From Streptomyces olindensis (GTDB lineage: Bacteria > Actinomycetota > Actinomycetes > Streptomycetales > Streptomycetaceae), in contig JJOH01000098.1 in NCBI GenBank assembly GCA_000696115.1, positions 62,001 through 126,000 on the forward strand: a DNA stretch of 64,000 bases. Direction: 5' to 3'. How positions within the stretch are numbered: position 1 is the stretch's first letter; each line of letters opens with the position of its first letter. The position numbers were made by a program, and so were the translations under genes. A model generated the notes under the pieces. The model was not told the DNA's origin. It was given only the letters and a program-made list of their open reading frames with translations, and did not search any database. This document shows positions 59,859-64,000 of the stretch, one piece after another.

Positions 59859-61694
59859 ATGTGCACTTCGCATGACCACGACCTGGGCGAGGCGCCCCAG
59901 GCCGGTGCCGGCAGACGCAGTTTCCTGCGGGCGACCGCGCTGCTCGGCGCCACCGCCGCCGCGGTGAGCGCGCTGCCCGCCGTCACCGCCGAGGCGGCCG
60001 CGTCGAGTTGGCGCCCCGACCCGGACAGCCGTCGCTTCACGCTCGCCGTGATGCCCGACACCCAGTACCTCTTCGACGGGCCGAGCATCGACAGGGCGCC
60101 GGTCGAGGCCTCGCTGCGCTATCTGCTGGAGCACGGCCGGGAGGAGAACATCGTCTTCCTGTCGCACCTCGGGGACCTCACGCAGAACGGCGCGAAGGAG
60201 GAGTTCGCGGCGATCGGTGAGGCGTTCCGGCTGCTGGACCGGCGGGGCGTCGGCTACAGCGTCCTGGCCGGCAACCACGACGTGAGGTCGTCGACGAGCG
60301 ACCAGCGCGGTGCGACACCGTACCTGGACGCCTTCGGGCCGCGGCGGTTCGCGGGGCAGCGGACGTTCGGCGGTGCCTCCCCGGACGGCTACAACTCCTT
60401 CCACCTGTTCACGGCGGGCGGCCGGGAGTGGATGGTGCTCGCGCTGGACTGGCGGCTGTCGCCGCAGGGGTACGCGTGGGCGAAGGAGGTCATGGCGCGG
60501 CACCCGAGGACGCCGGTGATCCTCACGACCCACGAACTGGTCGTCGAGGACGACGCGTTGTCGGCCTACGGGCAGCAGCTGTGGGACGAGCTGATCGAGG
60601 ACCACGACCAGATCTTCCTCACGCTCAACGGGCACTACTGGCCCGCCGCCCGGGCCACCCGCAGGAACGCGGCCGGGAACGACGTCCACCTGCACCTGAC
60701 GAACTACCAGAACCGCTACTTCGGCGGCGCGGCGATGATCCGCCTCTACCGCTTCGACCTGGACCGGAACGTCATCGACGTGGAGACGGTCTCCCCGTGG
60801 ATCCTGGGCCGGGCGAAGAAGGGGCTCAACGAGCTGGAGCGGCAGGAGATGGAGCTGAGCGGCGACGCCGACCGGTTCTCCGTCGAGATCGACTTCCAGG
60901 AGCGCTTCTCCGGGTTCGCGCCCGTGTCCGCGCGGCCGGCGCGGCCCGTGTCGAAAATGCTGGTGCCGGGCACCGTCGCCTACTGGCGTTTCGAGCAGCC
61001 CGTCGACGGCGCGGACGGCACGGTCCGCGACCTGTCCAGGCGCGGCAACGACCTCTCGCTGGTCACGGTGGGCGGCGGGGTGCTGGGCTGGTCCGCCGAC
61101 CACCACCCCGACCAGCCGGGCCACGGCAGCCTGGAGTTCCAGGGCTTCAAGTCGCCGTTGAAGGGCGCCTATCTGCGCACGGTCGACGGCGCCCCGCTCA
61201 ACCGGGCCACCTTCGAGGACGGTTACACCATCGAGGCGTTCTACCGGCTGCCCGCCGACTGGGACCCGGACCACAACGCCTGGTCGGGTCTGGTGAGCCG
61301 GACGGGCACGGGCGGCGCGGCCGGCAAGACCGCCGACGATCCCGACGAGCCGCTCGCCACGCTGTCGCTCTCCAACGACCGCGAACCGCAGTGGGCGATG
61401 CGCCCGCTCAACCAGGAGGGCATCGCCACGAACTGGGGCCAGGAGACCCCGCTGGAGACCTGGTGGCACCTGGCCGTCGTCAACGACGGCACGCACACCA
61501 CGCTGTACGTCGAGGGCTGCCCGGTGGTCCGCAATCCCAGGGCGTCCGCGGTCGGCATCACCTCCGTCGGCCTGCCCTGGCTGCTCGGCGGCTACGAGTA
61601 CGGCGGGAAGATCGACCAGATCCTGCGCGGACGGCTCGGCGACGTCCGGATCGTCGCCCGGGCGCTGCCCGTCACCTCCTTCATGAACCACTGA
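59859..61694 (+). CDS. Tat-exported metallophosphoesterase with LamG-like domain
   Basis: The 611-residue protein has a twin-arginine signal (GRRSFLRATALLG, about 18-30; the signal ends near AEAAA). A metallophosphoesterase domain follows: VMPDTQYL, SHLGDLTQNG, LAGNHDV, TTHEL and LNGHYW. From about residue 370 there is a concanavalin-like LamG domain (VAYWRFEQPVDG, FEDGYTIEAFYRLP, WWHLAVVNDGTHTTLYVEG) that binds carbohydrate. So it removes phosphate outside the cell, anchored to glycan. It sits 30 bases after the GH2 gene. Confidence 0.9.
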   Translation: MCTSHDHDLGEAPQAGAGRRSFLRATALLGATAAAVSALPAVTAEAAASSWRPDPDSRRFTLAVMPDTQYLFDGPSIDRAPVEASLRYLLEHGREENIVFLSHLGDLTQNGAKEEFAAIGEAFRLLDRRGVGYSVLAGNHDVRSSTSDQRGATPYLDAFGPRRFAGQRTFGGASPDGYNSFHLFTAGGREWMVLALDWRLSPQGYAWAKEVMARHPRTPVILTTHELVVEDDALSAYGQQLWDELIEDHDQIFLTLNGHYWPAARATRRNAAGNDVHLHLTNYQNRYFGGAAMIRLYRFDLDRNVIDVETVSPWILGRAKKGLNELERQEMELSGDADRFSVEIDFQERFSGFAPVSARPARPVSKMLVPGTVAYWRFEQPVDGADGTVRDLSRRGNDLSLVTVGGGVLGWSADHHPDQPGHGSLEFQGFKSPLKGAYLRTVDGAPLNRATFEDGYTIEAFYRLPADWDPDHNAWSGLVSRTGTGGAAGKTADDPDEPLATLSLSNDREPQWAMRPLNQEGIATNWGQETPLETWWHLAVVNDGTHTTLYVEGCPVVRNPRASAVGITSVGLPWLLGGYEYGGKIDQILRGRLGDVRIVARALPVTSFMNH

Positions 61695-61710
61695 CCGGCG
61701 AGGACCCGTG

Positions 61711-63411
61711 ATGACCGAGCAGCAACTGCCCGCCTGGGCCGACCCGTCCGTCTCCCCCGCCGCCCTCGATCCGCAGGGCGTCTCCCGCCGCGGGCTCCTG
61801 CGTCGCGCGGGCCTGTTCGGCGCCGCCTTCGCCCTGGGCTCGGCGGCGCCCCCGGCCCTGGCGGCCGGTGCCGGTGGACGGCTGGGCGGCGAGGACCCGC
61901 GCCTCGCCTACCTCGTCGGCGACCACCACATCCACACCGTCTACAGCCACGACGCCAAGTACACGTTCTCCCAACTGGCCGCCGCGGGCGCGAAGTACGG
62001 CCTGGACTGGATGGTGTTCACCGAGCACTCCAACTTCGGGCACGCCGACTTCGGCGCGGCGCTGGAGCACGAGGAGATCCTCCGGGCGCGGGCGGAGAAC
62101 CCGCGCCAGCTGATCTTCCAGGGCCTGGAGTGGTACATCCCGGCGGCCGAGCACTGCACGGTGTTCACCGCGCCCGGCCCGCACGAGGTCGACGTGCTCA
62201 CCCGTTTCGAGCGCGCCTACGACGGCAAGCTCCTCGCCTACGACAAGGGCGGCCCCGCCGACGCGGACACCGCCCGCAACGAGGCGCACGCCGTGAAGGC
62301 CCTCAAGTGGCTGGCCGAGCAGCGCCGTTCGGGCTACGTCGACGACGTCCTGGTCCTCGCCAACCATCCCATGCGCCTCGGCATCGACTCCCCGCACGAG
62401 ATGCGCAACTGGCGGGACGCGGCCCCCGGCATCATGATCGGCATGGAGGGCGCGCCCGGCGCCCAGGGCGCGGCCATCCCCGGCTGGCGCGGGGCGAACT
62501 CGATCCGCGGCGAGTACGAGAACAAGCCGTCCGCGCAGTCCTGGCCCGGCTACCCGGCGGACGCCTACCTGACCTACGGCGGCTTCGACTGGGCGACCGC
62601 GACCGTCGGCGGGCTGTGGGACTCGATGCTCGCCGAGGGCCGGCTGTTCTCCGTCACCACCAACTCCGACGCCCACCGGATCGTCTTCGACACCTGGAAG
62701 AACGGCGACTGGCAGCCCGGCCAGAGCTTCGACACCACCGGGAAGCTGCCCGACCCGGTGAACACCACCACCCCGCAGCCCGGCAGCGACTTCTGGCCCG
62801 GCCAGTTCAGCCGCACCCACGTGGGGGTGACGCGCTACGGCTACCGTGCGGTCATGGCGGGGCTGCGCGCGGGCCGCGTCTGGGTCGACCACGGGCATCT
62901 GCTCGACGGGCTCGACGTCCGGCTGAAGCGGGAGCGCGACCGGGGCCGGGGTGTGACGCTCGGCGGCCGGCTGCGGGTCCGCGCGGGCGAGAGGCTGACG
63001 CTGGAGGTCACGGTGACGACCGCCTCCCGCCCCAACCCGCAGGGCATCCTGCCCGAGTTGGCGCACGTGGACGTCATCCGCGGCGCGGTGCGCGGGCCCG
63101 TCACCGACCGCGACTCCTGGAAGGCCCCCGACACGCGGGTCGTCCGGTCGCAGGACGTGTCCGGCCGCACGGGCACCTACACCCTGCGCATCCCGCTCAC
63201 CGCGGGCGAGGAGTCCTTCTACGTCCGGCTGCGCGGCAGCGACGGCAACCGGCACGGCACCGGCTACCTCGGCGCCGCGGTCGACCCGCACGGGCCGGTG
63301 CCGCACGCGCCCGGGGACGGTGACCCGTGGGCCGATACGTGGTTCTATGCGAACCCCGTGTTCGTCGACGTGGAAGGGGGGTCGACGGGCGGCCGGTCAC
63401 CGGCCCGGTGA
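61711..63411 (+). CDS. Tat-exported PHP-type metallohydrolase (CehA/McbA-like)
   Basis: This protein of ~566 residues has a Tat signal (SRRGLLRRAGLFGAAFALG, about 25-43). The PHP fold follows, with LVGDHHIHTVYSHD (about 67-80), VFTEHSNFGHADFG, LANHPMRLG and TNSDAHRI, which supply a di- or trinuclear metal site. Related CehA/McbA-type enzymes hydrolyse carbamates or phosphoesters. The C-terminal ~140 residues form a beta domain. GAGG seven bases before ATG 61711 fixes the start; GTG 61708 is adjacent. With the preceding phosphoesterase it makes an extracellular pair at the end of the glycan operon. Confidence 0.85.
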   Translation: MTEQQLPAWADPSVSPAALDPQGVSRRGLLRRAGLFGAAFALGSAAPPALAAGAGGRLGGEDPRLAYLVGDHHIHTVYSHDAKYTFSQLAAAGAKYGLDWMVFTEHSNFGHADFGAALEHEEILRARAENPRQLIFQGLEWYIPAAEHCTVFTAPGPHEVDVLTRFERAYDGKLLAYDKGGPADADTARNEAHAVKALKWLAEQRRSGYVDDVLVLANHPMRLGIDSPHEMRNWRDAAPGIMIGMEGAPGAQGAAIPGWRGANSIRGEYENKPSAQSWPGYPADAYLTYGGFDWATATVGGLWDSMLAEGRLFSVTTNSDAHRIVFDTWKNGDWQPGQSFDTTGKLPDPVNTTTPQPGSDFWPGQFSRTHVGVTRYGYRAVMAGLRAGRVWVDHGHLLDGLDVRLKRERDRGRGVTLGGRLRVRAGERLTLEVTVTTASRPNPQGILPELAHVDVIRGAVRGPVTDRDSWKAPDTRVVRSQDVSGRTGTYTLRIPLTAGEESFYVRLRGSDGNRHGTGYLGAAVDPHGPVPHAPGDGDPWADTWFYANPVFVDVEGGSTGGRSPAR

Positions 63412-63546
63412 CGAGTCTGTGAACGCTGCCGCAGCGGCGGCACCCTGCGGGTGCGGATGATCCCGCCCGGGGTGTGCGCGGTGGCGACGGCCGTGCACGC
63501 GTACCAGCAGGTCACGGACTGATCGGGCGGAGGTACGGTGGGCCGC

Positions 63547-64000
63547 GTGACCGGTGAAGAGTCGCTGCGGCCCCAGTCCCTCATGCTGACGTTCCTGGGC
63601 GACCAGGTGCTCGGCCGTGACGTGTGCGTGTACTCGGGCAGCGTCATCGACGTGTTCGCCCGCGCCGGGATCGGCGAGCAGGCCACCCGGTCCACGCTGA
63701 CCCGCATGGTGGGCCGGGGCCTGCTGCGCCGCCAGCGCGAGGGCCGCCGCATGTACTTCGGGCTGACCGAGCGTTCGGCGGCGGTGCTGCGCGACGGCGA
63801 GCGGCGCATCTGGCAGACCGGTGCCGTCAACCGGCACTGGGACGGCACCTGGACGCTGCTCGGCTTCTCGCTGCCCGAGTCCTGGCAGCGCCAGCGCCAC
63901 GACCTGCGCTCCCAGCTGACCTGGAGCGGCTTCGGCCCGCTGTTCAACGGCCTGTGGATCGCCCCGGGCGAGGTCGACGTGTCGGCCCTGGTGGCCGAGC
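63547..64000 (+). CDS. PaaX-family transcriptional regulator (C-terminus outside window)
   Basis: The first 151 residues of a PaaX-like regulator are visible. They show the winged-helix part (RPQSLMLTFLGDQVLGRDVCVYSGSVIDVFARAGI and ATRSTLTRMVGRGLLRRQREGRRMYFGLT) followed by the central domain start (HWDGTWTLLGFSLPESWQRQRHDLRSQL). PaaX-type repressors respond to CoA thioesters such as phenylacetyl-CoA. GTG 63547 is used here; GTG 63538 in the same frame is also possible. The gene continues beyond the right edge, and its targets are unknown. Confidence 0.88.
   Translation, partial: MTGEESLRPQSLMLTFLGDQVLGRDVCVYSGSVIDVFARAGIGEQATRSTLTRMVGRGLLRRQREGRRMYFGLTERSAAVLRDGERRIWQTGAVNRHWDGTWTLLGFSLPESWQRQRHDLRSQLTWSGFGPLFNGLWIAPGEVDVSALVAE

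Overview
The window looks like chromosomal DNA of a Streptomyces or close relative. GC is very high, GTG starts are common, genes are packed with ATGA/GTGA overlaps, Tat signal peptides are frequent, and there are actinobacterial hallmarks: PspA with PspAA, a mycothiol-type maleylpyruvate isomerase, CtaG, DUF3618 and DUF2243. No rRNA, tRNA or CRISPR array was seen. All functions are read from sequence motifs by eye, without database searches.

Layout. 1-8.5 kb is ordinary core-like DNA: a TetR regulator facing a PAP2 phosphatase/DMT transporter pair across a repeat-rich operator region, a Tat-exported phospholipase C with a possible PHO box, an MHS-type transporter, a LysM protein coupled to a membrane protein, and an acetyltransferase. 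8.6-27.3 kb is a damaged accessory region. It holds an envelope-stress-like cluster (PspA/PspAA, LEA-like, holin-X, DUF3618, SPW, PRC-barrel, DUF2243, CtaG) and aromatic-acid genes: an acyl-CoA synthetase piece, a DhbE-like AMP ligase, a complete gentisate-to-fumarate-plus-pyruvate operon with IclR control, and pcaF/pcaJ remnants. It also has at least nine broken genes: frameshifts, truncations at abrupt junctions, a small repeat inserted in a thiolase, and a decayed tyrosine recombinase.

27.4-38.5 kb carries two facing operons. The first is a Rieske oxygenase, a tiny His/Cys protein and a VanB-type reductase, followed by a nitrate/sulfonate/taurine-type ABC importer. The second matches trans-4-hydroxyproline catabolism: epimerase, three-subunit D-hydroxyproline dehydrogenase, DHDPS-family deaminase and a GntR regulator. 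Together they could import and demethylate a methylated compound (a hydroxyproline betaine is one idea) and feed it to the hydroxyproline pathway; this link is inference.

38.5-45 kb holds an MmyB-like ligand-binding protein without its own HTH, divergent from an HTH protein paired with an HExxH metallopeptidase-like protein; then an Sfp-type PPTase with a metallophosphoesterase, and an ATP-grasp enzyme tail-to-tail with a sulfotransferase.

45-63.4 kb is a large glycan-utilisation locus built around a DeoR regulator and a PfkB kinase that diverge. One arm encodes GH4, GH38 alpha-mannosidase and GH29 fucosidase. The other encodes a sugar ABC importer, a type I phosphodiesterase-like enzyme, GH2, and two Tat-exported phosphoesterase-like proteins. 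The mix of exo-glycosidases with three phosphoesterase-like enzymes suggests decorated, perhaps phosphorylated, glycans. The window ends inside a PaaX-family regulator gene.
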